This document shows positions 51,139 through 64,000 of a DNA stretch of 64,000 bases, one piece after another (position 1 is the first letter of the stretch; each line of letters starts with the position of its first letter). The stretch is from positions 29,484,597 through 29,548,596 of the forward strand of contig JAZBQD010000001.1 of assembly GCA_036583965.1 (NCBI GenBank), in the 5' to 3' direction. The DNA is from Prunella strophiata. Its lineage: Eukaryota > Chordata > Aves > Passeriformes > Prunellidae. Made by a program: the position numbers and the translations under genes. The notes under the pieces are model-generated. The model made no database searches. It was not told the DNA's origin and saw nothing but the letters and a program-made list of their open reading frames with translations.

Positions 51139-54028
51139 TATTAATAAAAAGTACAGAGAGAAAGGCAGCATCAACATGCAAATTAAAAGGAGGCAAAATA
51201 AAAACCTTGGGGTTTTTTAGGCTAAACCTGACTGATTCTACATTAGAAGGATCGTTACATTTTCTTCATCTGGTTGTTTATGCCATGCAATTTCAGCAAT
51301 ATGTAGCTGAATTAATAAAAAAAAAAAAAAAAAAGGAAATATTGGATATTTAAGCAGGAAAGCTCAAATCTGTGTCTAAAAAGACAAAATAAAGCCTATA
51401 TTTTTTTAATAGCATTTAAAGGTCCATAGAATATGAATTAAGTCTGGCTGTCTGCTACAAGCTGCTTCTCAGCACAGCAATCATGGAAATAGCTTTCCTA
51501 TACTAACCCTACATTGAAAGGCTGAAAACAAATTTTATTAGAAGCAGTTCAAACCTCCAAATGTTCTTGATGTACAGGATAATTAGAGGTCAGTTAGTTA
51601 CTGGTGTCTTCCTGCTTTATTTAACCTGCTTTATGCAGGAAGAACTCTTAGATCAGCAGCAGTCAAAATAGTGCAAAGATGCACATAATTTATATATTTT
51701 GCTTAGCCCTACCTAGAAGGGCAGGGTGAGTGCTGAGATACCACTATATTGTTTAGACAAAAAAGTTGTGAAATCAAGAAAGAGGCCACTAGTATAGGGC
51801 ATTTTCTCAACCTGGATCAATAAATCAAAAATTACATTAGCAAAGAGATACATGATCCAGACTTGGATATGAAGTCATTAACCCTTTCAACCTAAAGTCA
51901 CCAGATCTTTCTTTTGAGCTGAGCAAAAACTGCTGCTATCTGTTTTCTTTTTAGTGGCCCACAGGAAGTTATAGTATCAGCCAGGAGCATGTTGACCCAC
52001 GTTACTATAATGTCAAAAATCCAACTACTGGATGACAATAAAGACAGAACTGGAACAATCAGTTCAACAGGATGGCCATATAAAGATGGATACTACATGT
52101 ACTACATGGCAAAAAAATCAGAGGCAGAGAAAATTAGGAACTGCTCTTTTCTCCTCATCTGTTATGACATTTTTAGAAGACAGACACAACAGAAATTAGG
52201 GCATAAGCTGTAATTCTGAAAATGACAGCCAGGGCAAGGTCTCTGTTAAAGATTTTAACAACAGTTCATAGCTTCACACTGAATTTACCTTTTATTGGTA
52301 CCAAGAGATTTACCTTGAATTCACATTGCCTCTGTATTTATCATCTTTCTTTCCCATTCTTTATTTCAGACTCTCCATTTGACGATATGTGTTTGCAGAT
52401 GATATTTTTATTGCAGTGGATGTGGTTTTGTCTGTTTGAATGGTCTGGCAAAATTCAAAGAGGCTTATGGCACAAAATGAATAGAGTTAATTAACTACTA
52501 TCTGTAGTGTATAACCCTTCTGGATGGAAAGGTCTTACTTCAGCAGTCCATCAGTATGATTGGCTCTATATTGTAGCTTCAGTAGAAAATGCCATAGAGG
52601 ATTACTAATTAAAGCCAATTCTGTAAAGCAGACTTAAGTGTTGATCCAACACATGAATTAATCACTTATACAAACTTGTTCTGCTGGTTTAAAATGTTTT
52701 CAAGGTTTTGAAGCTTTGTATTGTCAGCTCATCCTTCAAGCTAGACAGCATCTAGCCAGCATTTTGGTTAATTCAAAATAAATTCAATCCTTCTGACTTG
52801 CCAGGCTGAACTTAAATTTCTGTGATAAATTCAGCAGATTGTAGGTCTAGCATCAAAGAACACAGAACTAAAGTCTCAAGCTCCAAATGAAAAGGTAAGG
52901 GGCTGGAGACAATCTTAAAACTCTGCTCACTGTATTAGAGATCCATGAAGGAAAGCCAGAATTTCAAGGAAGTTAACTGAGTAAAATGCATGTCAGTAAA
53001 CAAACAGTGTCTTGTATGAGACAATTTGCATCACATTTTGAAAATAGTAATTATATGAAAAAGACTTGACCAGGAATTGCCTTTCATGTGTACACATCCA
53101 CAGTTCTGCTCTCCTGACAGTGCAGGAATTGCATTCCATAGGCTGGGCTGCCAGAACGTCCTTCACCCTGGCACACATGTGCTCAGATTCTAACTTCCAG
53201 AACATGCAAGCTCAGTGCATGCTATGCATGTTCCAAATTGCTAACTTGTAAAGAAGATAAGACTGCATTTTAAAAACAAAAAACAGACCCATCAATAAAA
53301 TAGCTAGATACACTGCAGGTCTTCAGGCCTTCTTAGAGCCCCTCCTCTAAATCCAGACCTCCCTCCACAGTTCCAGACCTATCTGATTTATCTCTTTCTG
53401 CATCCTGTTGCACTCTATGTCCTGTGTATGTATAAAACATACAGATACATAAGAACACACATAAATCTTTCTTATAGAGAGAAATCTCCCCAAAGGCAGC
53501 ATGCTGTAGACTCTAAATCAATTTATTTTAATCTAATCTTCATCTGTAATGGTTTTCTTGGCTTCAGCCATCAAGGAAACATCCTGGCAGGTGGGGAAGA
53601 ATGAAAATATTTGTAATAACATTTGTTTGTAATGGTTCCTTTGCACCATGTAGTTTTGACTTTCCAGTACAGAAAAGCCTGCAAAGTCCATGAAATATGA
53701 CTGGGCTTGGAACTGACCTCCAATGCAAACTTACATCTGCACAGCTGAGAACTCCCTAAAATATGAACATAAAGATGTCAGAAACTTCTTAAAATATCTT
53801 TAAAAATCATCAAAGCAAAGTTGAAAACTGAACTTTTCTGCCTAAAAACAAAGCTGAAGTGGGTTATTTCCATATAACCTTTTCATCAAATGGAAAGCCT
53901 TTTCTATTTCTAAGACTTTTCTTTCCTTCCTCAGGACATAAGTTTCAAGTCACCCAAATTGGTTTTCTATTAGGAACTAAGACCACAAGCCCCTAGGAAT
54001 CTTCATATATTGTCAGATTTTCGCTCCC
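51139..54028. other. non-coding sequence, no gene seen
   Basis: Open frames up to 90 codons with no recognisable product. An A18 tract lies at 51317-51334. No repeat family was identified. Confidence 0.55.
51317..51334. repeat. A18 homopolymer
   Basis: A run of 18 A about 180 bp downstream of the CR1 3' end and not part of it, since CR1 elements do not end in poly-A. Confidence 0.7.
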
Positions 54029-54381
54029 TGTTGCCAAACTTAGTGCCTTACTAATTGCTTGGGGCTACAGTGCTTTGCTTATAGAAACAAATTATTTTCT
54101 TGATGGAACAGCAGGATTTGCACCTGCAGAGACTCAGCTTAGGAAGCCTGGCAAGCAATCAAGTGGGCAGCTGGGGAGCCTCGCTGCCCAGCAGTCTGCA
54201 GGACAGTCTCTGGAAAGCCAGGACGCCTGTCAGCTGGTGGGCAGCTGCACTGGCAAAGGGGCTGGCAAAAAAACAACACTCCAGGACAGCTCAGTCTATA
54301 GATCTCCTCACCTGGCTTCTGCCAGTAAGCCTGATGAATCAACACACTGATAAAAATAAAATCTGTTCTGTGACATCAACA
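54029..54381 (+). mobile_element. possible endogenous-retrovirus LTR
   Basis: A GC-richer island (about 54100-54330) in AT-rich surroundings opens near TGTTGCC at 54029. It ends near ATCAACA at 54381, about 20 bp after an AATAAA polyadenylation hexamer at 54355-54360. This size, the TG...CA ends and the position of the signal suit a solo LTR on the + strand. The segment CCTGGCTTCTGCCAGTAAGC, followed by CTGATGAATCAACACACTGA, has the flavour of an LTR R region. I cannot name the family, and the flanking bases give no clear target-site duplication. The overlapping frames here (91 and 98 codons on +, 68 on -) are probably by-products of the GC-rich composition. Confidence 0.35.
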
Positions 54382-57300
54382 TTTGACAACAAATGAAGTA
54401 TATCAGGAAAAAACTTTTTAAAACGCTAACCACAATTTTCCTAGATCCCTGAGCCCTCAGAAAGAAAATCAGCTTGAGGTTAAGTCAACGTTTCTTGCAC
54501 ATGTTGCATTGTGAAAAATAACTGAGAGCAGAGCAATAAGAAATCCCCAGCAGTACCCTGGTCATGTGTAATATAATGTCTGCACCACATTGGTCAAGGT
54601 TGCTCTGGGGCTTGTTCTTTGAAAGGCCACGGCTGTAATTCACATTCATTCACACACCTCATAAAATTGCAGAGCTGAGTTACTAACAGTGGTAACCACT
54701 TATTCTTTTGACCACTAAAACAATAAAAAGTCAGTTTGATTTTAATTTATTAACTGAAAGGAGGTTGGTGGTCACAGATTAGTCCTCTCTGGGAGTCACT
54801 GCAGAACCCAAGCAGCACTTGGTCTGGCACACAATAGATGTGCTACAAAACCCTGCTGGTGGACAGATAAAGTAGAATAGACACCAAAATCTGCTTCTTG
54901 CTTTAAGCCACACTCTTGAGAGCAACAGGCAGCTTTCTGTCAGAGGGTCAGATCATGCCAAACAGGAATGTGCACTTCACATGAGAAAAAGGTTTCATCT
55001 CATCTATTACTCAATAGGTTTGCCCAATTTTCTATTTTTTTTTTTTTTTCCCAAATTGATCTGACTGCTGTAGCTGTCAGGAGAAGAGAAGCTACTTATG
55101 TTTTCACTGAGCTTTCTAGCTGGTTTCTTCTCCCAAACCAGACCTGTACAACATATTCTGACTTGAAGGAGCAGCTACTGAGCATAGAATATTGTATCAC
55201 ATTTCTTACAGAATCATTGTTAGGTCAAATCTCACACAATTAAATGTTGAACAAACAAAAAAGTGCATGAAAAATATCCAAGACAAAGATTAAATATCTC
55301 TATAAGTTCAGTTTTTATTTCTCAAAGTGCTCTTAATAAACATAGGAGGAAGACTACTTAGTGTTCCTAAAACCACATTCTCTCTCAAAAAAGCAGTAAT
55401 TTCACACTCAGCTCTAAATTTTTCACTCAGTTGCTGCACACACATTTGAATTTAGCCTGCAGAAACAGTGATTTCTCAATTATCAAAACAAAAAACAAAT
55501 TAAAAAACAATATCAATAGATAGGACAAAAAATAGTAAAGCAGGTTTTCTAGTCTCCCTCTCCTCCCTCCAAATTGGGTCAACAAGGAATACATGCCAAG
55601 AGAATGTTCTTTATTCACATCAAAAAAAATCAAAGTTAGCATCAATCATTTTGATCACAAAGTATTGGTCCAGCTACTCCTCAGACCTCCAAAGCTACCA
55701 TCTCATGTCTCCTGAAACAAAATGCCTTTTCTCCTAGTACATTAAATAAGAAAACTATATGGGGAAAAAACTGACCTCCACATCATAAGAATTAAAAATT
55801 AATTCCAAGACACAGGAGTTTGGGTTGCATTGATGGGTTATATTCACTGCAACACAAGGCAAAGTGACCAGCTCACAACACAAACTGTTTTCTTCCACAG
55901 GTTGTACTTGAGAAATGCTATTACAAGAATCCAAAGGCATTAATATAATGGAAAATAATCATTACTATTCAGCAGCTATTGGTATAAATCAGAGTTCTGC
56001 ATGAAGAAACAGAAGTGAGGTAATTTTAAGGGAAGCTTTTTAAAAGTAAACAAGAATATATGAAACAAGAATGAAAAGCATCTGGGAGCATCCCAGGATT
56101 TATAAGCCAGAATACTGACATTTTCATCTTTGCCATCTCTGTTAAGTACCTTACTCTAGTATAGCTTCTGATTAGAAAGCCAGAATGGGACGATTCCAGA
56201 CATTTCCACTTGCCAATCCTACCAGACATGATGAGTGCTCAACACAGAACTTTCCTGGTTCATGTGGGGTTCTATGAAATATTGAATCTCTTTTAAATAA
56301 TCACACATACACACAAAAGAAAGAAGAATGAAGATTTACTATTATGAAATCAATAAAAACTTGAATATTTGAATGCAAAGGATTCACATCAAAGTTCTTT
56401 TGAAATATCTATAAATTTTTTCCTCCTGAAAATGTAATTACATATCACTGTAAGCAAGACATCTTTCATGAAAGCCAGTTCCTATTTTTGATCCTGACAG
56501 AGATCTGTAGAGAAATTATGAGCAAGGAATGTCTCCTTTTTCTCCTCAATCCACTTTTACTTAGAACAGGAAAATTATTGTAAGCCACTTCTTTAGTCAC
56601 ACCTTTACAATATTATTTAAAAACTCAACCTGCCAAGAGACCAGTTCCTCATCCTCTCTGAACTTTTCTCCCTTTCTCACTACCTCAGGCAATGGACATT
56701 AGTGTTTAGTTTTCCATGTGAAATATATACATGTATATAAAGCCACTAAACTTTATTGGCATCATATTTGGTTTGAACACCTTAACCTATTATTTTCTCT
56801 TTCGCCTCCCACAATTATCTGTTTATTTAAGATTTATAGTGGGCAAACCAATCTAACTTGCAATAAAGGAACCATAATAATCCCAAACTTACTACCACTA
56901 CCTAACTGCTATTTAGTTTTTTAATATGTTTCCTATTGTGCCCTGTGATAGCTAAAGAACATATAAAGTATTGAAAAAGATGTAGTTGTAGACATACTAC
57001 TAGTTTGACCTCAGCAGTTCAGTTTTAAAGCCATTGCTTTTAAATTTTTCATGCTTAACCATCTTCATTCTTAGGCAATATCATTATAAATTGGGTAGAG
57101 TTAGAACTACCATAACAGTAAGAGGTTTTGAAATACTATGAATTGACAAGGCACAATTTTTTTCCCCCTGCAAGATGACTATTAGCTCTTAGATAATGCA
57201 AAGGACTTAAAAGAATCTGCAGGATCTTCTTATTTCTCACTGTTTCTTATATCTAGGGAGAATAAGAATTATTAAATATTTTAGTCCCCCACTAACCTCC

Positions 57301-57820
57301 AAATTGCCTGTAGTACACTCATTTCAGACCATAAGCCAGGTGAAAAACAAGATCACTTTTAACTGCATTGCCAAGTCTTTCACTATAAAGCATCAAATGT
57401 AGTCTTTGTATAGAAAAGTGCCCTCCTGAGTGGCCTAGATAATGGAAAATAGTAGGTACCCAACATTTCAGTTTCCTTTGAAAGTCTCTTACATTTTACA
57501 AGTAACAGGAAGTAAAAAAATGCCCTTTTCCCTTACACATATTTAGTGCAAGGTAAAAGGCTGTTTGTCTGCATTCTCACTGAAGGCCAGAACAGAGTAG
57601 TTAAGTCTTGCTGGCTATTAAATATAAAGGCTGGATAATTTCAAACATATCCATATTAAACAAATGGCTCCTGAATTTAACTGAGTTCTTAGCATTGTGA
57701 CAATGAAGCAATAAATACCTTCTATTCTTTTCATTCCTCTAAGCTACTTTCTCTCTTCTTATATATCCATAATAGAACGGAGAACAACTTTTCAGCATTT
57801 AAACTTTTCCAGATACGTCA
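54382..57820. other. non-coding sequence, no gene seen
   Basis: AT-rich DNA with frames up to 91 codons. It has a T16 run at 55035-55050 and a 16-bp palindrome, TATATACATGTATATA, at 56724-56739. No gene was recognised. Confidence 0.55.
55035..55050. repeat. T16 homopolymer
   Basis: A run of 16 T followed by CCC, in polypyrimidine context. No splice acceptor or exon can be argued after it. Confidence 0.7.
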
Positions 57821-58402
57821 GTGTCACAAAGAATGTGCCACAATCAACGTGCATTTGGTGCTGAGCCAAATCCTCAACTAAGAAAAGCAGTAGATGGGGT
57901 TAGAGGTAGCCCGTTTATTTTGCTGGCAATTCATTCCATAGTAAACCAGCTCTATTCACTAGCCCATGAACATCACTTACATTTACACTCCCATTTCACA
58001 CTGCAGTACATCAATCTAACACCATCTCTCAAGGGGAACTGTCTGTATGCAGTCCAAATGGCTTTTCAGATGAAAAATAAGAGCAACAGCCTTCTATCTC
58101 AGGAGACTTGGTTCAAACCCTTGTTTAGGTCACAAGTTAAAATTAGTTTGGTGCTCTTGTCCTTCCTCACATTTTTGCTTCTGACACTACTGCTATTCAT
58201 TCAGGCACAATCGGGTGTGACTGGCAGTCCTGGCTCCAAGGCAGGCTGCTCATGGCTGCAAAGGAAGAGGATGCTGCCAGTGATGTGTGTTGGCATGGAA
58301 GAAAAATGTGAACCTGAAAGGGGAGGGGAAAAAAGAGGGAAGAACTCAGAGTTCTCACTAGTTTTGGCAATATGCAAAGCCTGTTTCTTTTTATTATCCT
58401 GA
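57821..58402 (+). other. longest open frame in the window, coding status doubtful
   Basis: This frame is open for 193 codons from an ATG. It has one strongly hydrophobic stretch at about residues 108-126 (VLLSFLTFLLLTLLLFIQA) that would make a plausible membrane segment. A charged tail with EPERGGEKRGK follows, then a short hydrophobic end. I recognise no domain or family. A frame of this length somewhere in 64 kb is only mildly improbable by chance. The leucine run comes from a CTTCTGACACTACTGCTATT-type pyrimidine-rich stretch. There is no CpG-rich promoter, Kozak-supported start or poly-A signal placement that would argue for a gene. Confidence 0.12.
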
Positions 58403-59157
58403 TCTTTTTTTCAAATAGGCAACAAGCGTATTGATGCAGAGCTGTATTTCTGACTTTTGGCAGTGAAAGACCTTCTTATGTGCCTTGGTTACCTCCAGAC
58501 CATACGTAACACCTGCAGTTTCTCATTGCCTACTCACACAACAAAATGAATGGGTAAAACCATACTTGAAACATTCTTGTGACCATGATTAAAGAACCAT
58601 AGTTTTTCAGACCTATATACTGAATCCTTGACATTCAGAACTACCTGACAAAGAATCACCACCTGTCAGGAATTGTGCAACAGAAACACTGTCTTGGACT
58701 ATTTACCTCAGGCTCTCCCTGGTTTCCAGCTTTGAAGATATTCAGTCAGCTAGAAGGAACGACAGTCTAGAATCTTGTTATTCCTGCCCAGAGCTGTCAA
58801 TCCACACTAACAATGAAAAACTTCCTTTACTTTGTTGAACATAGCAGTAAATCAGTGCCATCTGCATAGAACACAGCAGCACCATCTGCATTATGAATGT
58901 CTCACTGAAGTTCATTATTGCATTATGCCAATTCAATAGCAAGAAATTGCCAGAAATTCTGTTGTACACCCAAGTGCATGTTAATTTTTAGCTTTTCCTA
59001 CTTTCCACAGTACCAAACAGTTTTCCTAGACATATGGATATATAAAACACTGACATGCAATTATAAGCAAAGTGTGGTTTACACCTAAATCCACAAAACA
59101 AGCTTATCTTAACAATATCTCCAAAGTGAAGGATTTAACCACAACATAAACCCTAAT
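58403..59157. other. non-coding sequence, no gene seen
   Basis: No gene or recognised repeat. Confidence 0.5.
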
Positions 59158-59330
59158 GTGTTTATTCACAACCATATTCCTCTGAGATAAAGCAGGGTTA
59201 TCCCCACATTACAGATGAAAATTGAAGTGCAAAACAGAATAACTTGCCCAAACCTGTACAGTAGCAGTTCTGTGACAAAGCACAAATTTGAACAAACCAA
59301 ATTCTAGACTAGCTTCTTTTCCACATTTCT
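59158..59330 (+). mobile_element. ancient MIR/L3-type SINE or LINE tail
   Basis: The order of phrases GTTATCCCCACATTACAGATGA, shortened here as TTATCCCCACATTACAGATG, then AATAACTTGCCCAAACCTGT, AGTAGCAGTTCTGTGACA and ATTTGAAC matches the 3' region shared by MIR and related ancient amniote repeats (a pattern of ATCCCCATTTTACAGATG, AACTTGCCCAAGGTCAC, AGCAGAGCTGGGATTTGAAC). The match is clear but diverged, as expected of an element inserted before the radiation of amniotes. No internal promoter box could be defended. Confidence 0.65.
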
Positions 59331-60312
59331 GAGATAAGCTCCTACTAAAAAATCCTAAATACCATTTTCTCAAATATGATATGATGAACAAGAAAGAAGA
59401 CATGAATGACTAAATTATTTTAAATGGCAATTCAAAACATGCAAAATAAAAAATAATCTGATGGCTACCATGAAGGAAAGGACAATCTCCAAATAAATAA
59501 TTTTTACAAATATTTGTGCTCTTCTCTATGATGGACATGAGTTTTGGGGAGCAGGGTATGACAAATATGGCCTAGATATAATTTTTCCCCAAAACACATT
59601 TCCTTCAACAACTGAATTTTATTTCACTTATATTCCCACTTGACCTGTACATGTCTATATATAGTTTCCTGAAAAGAACTTAGAAAAAGAATGGATGCTT
59701 GTCATATTGGCTGACACTAGACTTTGGTAATGCTCCTGTATCTAGCCAGCTGATGACTGAATGTTTAACTATTCACTGCAGGTTTGTGCATACCACTATC
59801 GAAAACATTGATATTTTAATGTGTAATCTGCAATTAATTACATGAACCACTGGAGATGCCACTTACACTAATTAAACTTCAATAGGCTCTACTTTGCAAT
59901 ACATGGCTAGGTCACATGCAACACACTTTCTTAAATAAGGCACTTCACTAAAGGATACTGCCAGGATCAGTGAAGGGTTTCATCATCAGTACTGGCTGCA
60001 ATTTACATCCCATGTTAATGGTTCAATACCTGGGATTGCACTCAGATTGTACCAGTTGGTTACTATCTTTACCTATCCTGGCCTGTTAAGCTTAATCAGA
60101 CAAATACAAAGTTCATTTGGGACATCTAGACTGAAATGGCAGGGTTATTCCATGTACTGAGGCTTACAAAAGTTTAGGAACACACAGTCATCCCTCACAT
60201 GCTTTTGTAAGACCAGCTTGGACTTCTCTGAAATACTGTTCTGTTCCTACTTTGAAACTAAACTTCCATATTTTGATGTGTCATTTTTCTTTATTATGAA
60301 CATGCAGGGACA
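59331..60312. other. non-coding sequence, no gene seen
   Basis: No gene or recognised repeat. Short frames only. Confidence 0.5.
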
Positions 60313-60455
60313 AATTTTCCAAAAGTGTTTAGGTACCTAGTGATGCAAATAGGCAGCTTGTTATTTTTCAAAATCACTTAGGCAGGTTAGACAGCTAAAT
60401 CCCTCTGAAATTAGAGAGAGTTAGGCATCTGACTTAGGCACTTAGAAAAATTTAG
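60313..60455. mobile_element. palindromic MITE-like ancient repeat
   Basis: The left half carries TTTTCCAAAAGTGTTTAGGT, ATGCAAATAGGC and then TTTTTCAAAATCACTTAGGC (60364-60383). The right half carries GTTAGGCATCTGACTTAGGC and ACTTAGAAAAATTTA (about 60420-60454), an imperfect reverse complement of the left. The centre, TCCCTCTGAAATTAGAGAGAG-like at 60400-60420, is itself nearly palindromic. Repeats built from TTAGGCRCCTAA-type words around a CCATTGAAATCAATGG-like centre are abundant in turtles and crocodilians, and I read this as a decayed copy. It would be a non-autonomous DNA-transposon relic. The exact family is not certain. Confidence 0.55.
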
Positions 60456-61868
60456 CCAATGCTTATTTGCAGTTTCAGGCTTCTAATCATTTTTGAACAT
60501 CTGTGTGATAGGTTTTGATTTATTTAGGCTGGTTCCCAGTACATTACTTTCTCTCACCTGACTGAAGGAGCATACCTCATTAAGCAAGTAGCAGATTTTT
60601 CTTGCAGACCATGTTAAGAAGACAAACAAGTAAAAGAGATGACAAGTTTTTTCCACAATTTGATACTTTAAATATGTAAGGAGACATTGTGGAATAGTGG
60701 AAAATGTAAAACAACTGTTTTATTCTAAAACCTACTCATTGACTCAATAAGCTTTTTAATATTTGTTTAGCAAAAATAAGAGTTTAAAAGCTGGCAAAAT
60801 ACAAAGCACTCAGTATATAACTTGATCAGATTATTTTGCTTATCTTAAAACAATAAGAAAATCAACCCCAAAACAACTTCTCCACAGCTAAATGGAGAAA
60901 TAGTCAAATTTGAGTAAAATTGTAATTGAATTTGAGAAGCACATAAAAAAAGACCTCATTTTATTGTAAAATATTTGTCTCTACAGGTTATGAAATACTT
61001 CACCACTGAAATTTTACAAGATTGAGATATATATGATTTAACCATGAAATTACTCGTGTTCATATTACTTGCTAGAAAACAACAAAATATTTTGGCTTGT
61101 TTAGTTTTAAGATGATGTTCTATGGAAAAGGGATTAATCAGAGTATGTCACACTAGAATAGGTCCTTTACCAGCTTAACAGCTTTTGAATCCACTACCAA
61201 ATTTCTATAATGTCTGATTTAAAATAGAGGACATCTCAAAGAGAAAGTTCTTAAAAGTGCCATGAAAATTTCCATCCGATTTTCTTGAGAGACTATTTTT
61301 TGTTTCAGATATATGTTTTTTAGTCTGTGACAATTCTGACTTTTTAATTTTCATTTTCAATCAAAAATACCCTCAAGCATTTTTAAAATACGCTAAAGAA
61401 CATCTTCGATTTTTTTTTCCCCCAAACTGTTATTTTGCCTCTTTTATAAGAGGATTTTTTCCAGTATACAGTTCTTTTCATTAGAAAAAAGGAAATGAAA
61501 GAATTGGCTGCCTCTGATGATTCATAATTGTACATTTTGTGGCTTCAATGACAGGATTTTTTTCTATTTTAACAGGCATTAATTTATCAAAGGAACACAA
61601 GTCTAAAGCTGTCTTCCTACATATATGTGGTGCAGATTAACTCAAGGTACAAATTTAATCTTTTCCCATCTTATGTTTACATAAAGGGAACAGTGAGGTC
61701 CAAATGTAAGACGTTATATATCATAAAATAATAATCACTCTAATGTGTGGGTGCTGAAGTTGATTACTGACTTGAAGCTTGTAGAATAGATGTACTAGAA
61801 GAGGGGGAGAAGCAAGGAAAGATACATAGAATACATGAGATTTAATCAGGCAAATGCATCCCTCCAGG
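60456..61868. other. non-coding sequence, no gene seen; possible conserved block
   Basis: No gene recognised. The stretch from about 61250 to 61660 is T-rich but complex, with ATTCATAATTGTACA and GGCATTAATTTATCAAAGG (homeodomain plus TCF-like words). It resembles conserved non-coding DNA in composition; this is inference only. Confidence 0.4.
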
Positions 61869-62282
61869 CTACTTAGCCTGACCTAAGGTTTCCATTGGGA
61901 AACCAGAGTTCAGAATAGGATTTCTGCAACGTAATTTCAGGTGCAACAAAGTCACTTTGTAAAAAAAGCTTAGAAGGCTATTTCTCATGCTGTAATTTGC
62001 ATGGCTAGAGAAGCAAAGGGCAGGAAATGTTGTCCACAACAAATCTATAGTAAAATAACTCATTTCACTCTGCTCAAAAGCCTCTAACTCCATTTGCCCA
62101 GAGCTGTGTAGTGTGGTCTCAAGATCCATCTTTAATTGAGTCATGTCTTTGACAGGGACAGGAAAAGCTGTCTGAAAAATTACATCATTTAGGTTTCCCC
62201 TGAAAGAGTTTAATTTGCTTGAGCCAAAGTATTTGGGTTGAACACAAGTTTCTATATGATTTATAAAACTGCTCTCTTTCAC
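61869..62282 (-). other. 137-codon open frame, probably not a gene
   Basis: The second-longest open frame in the window. The translation is mixed, with acidic-rich QMELEAFEQSEMS in the middle and a basic KLRCRNP near the end, and no recognised domain. It has no codon-bias signature, CpG island or paired splice sites that I can defend. It could be a chance frame or an unrecognised terminal exon. Confidence 0.1.

Positions 62283-64000
<1,718 letters not shown>

Noticed and set aside
56724..56739. 16-bp palindrome TATATACATGTATATA
   Set aside because: Alternating AT sequence forms such palindromes readily by chance, and there is no supporting context.

Overview
The window looks like AT-rich, gene-free vertebrate DNA, most likely from a bird. 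The main evidence is its dispersed repeats. Several pieces of CR1-type LINE retrotransposons are present (about 1095-1825, 6625-6960, 15405-16556, 37789-37835 and 51060-51138). Some keep readable reverse-transcriptase residues or the typical CR1 3' end built on ATTCTATGATTCT. A minus-strand solitary endogenous-retrovirus LTR of a type I associate with birds lies at about 41127-41677. There are also older sauropsid or amniote repeats: a MIR/L3-like tail at 59158-59330 and a palindromic MITE-like element at about 60313-60455. CpG is scarce, A/T homopolymers are common, and I see no operons, ribosome-binding sites or other prokaryotic features. The assignment to birds comes from recognising repeat families by eye, not from a database search.

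I found no protein-coding gene I can defend. The open frames are mostly 60-110 codons, overlap on both strands and look like chance frames. The two largest are 193 codons on + at 57821-58402 and 137 codons on - at 61869-62282. They match no family I recognise and are recorded only as low-confidence observations. No tRNA, rRNA, snRNA or known microRNA was recognised. The window is therefore probably an intergenic region or part of a very long intron.

Layout: 1-1.1 kb unique; 1.1-1.8 kb CR1 with an internal deletion; 1.8-6.6 kb unique; 6.6-7.0 kb old CR1 3' UTR on the minus strand; 7.3-7.5 kb a homeodomain/TCF motif-rich block that looks like a conserved enhancer; 7.5-15.4 kb unique, with a 20-bp perfect palindrome at 11411; 15.4-16.6 kb the longest CR1; 16.6-37.8 kb mostly unique, with two hairpins at 19182-19229 and 23023-23102; 37.8 kb a CR1 tail; 40.2 kb an ancient repeat; 41.1-41.7 kb the LTR; 42-51 kb unique, with an RFX-type X-box at 44975 and a 41-nt poly-A at 46614; 51.1 kb a CR1 tail; 54.0-54.4 kb a possible second LTR; 59.2 and 60.3 kb ancient repeats; 63801-64000 an uninterrupted (AG)100 array running off the window.

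The most interesting item is the 23.0-kb inverted repeat. It has a 33-bp stem, extendable to 38 bp, around a 4-nt loop, and two of its three arm differences become G-U wobbles if it is transcribed from the + strand. I found no previously undescribed multi-gene system.
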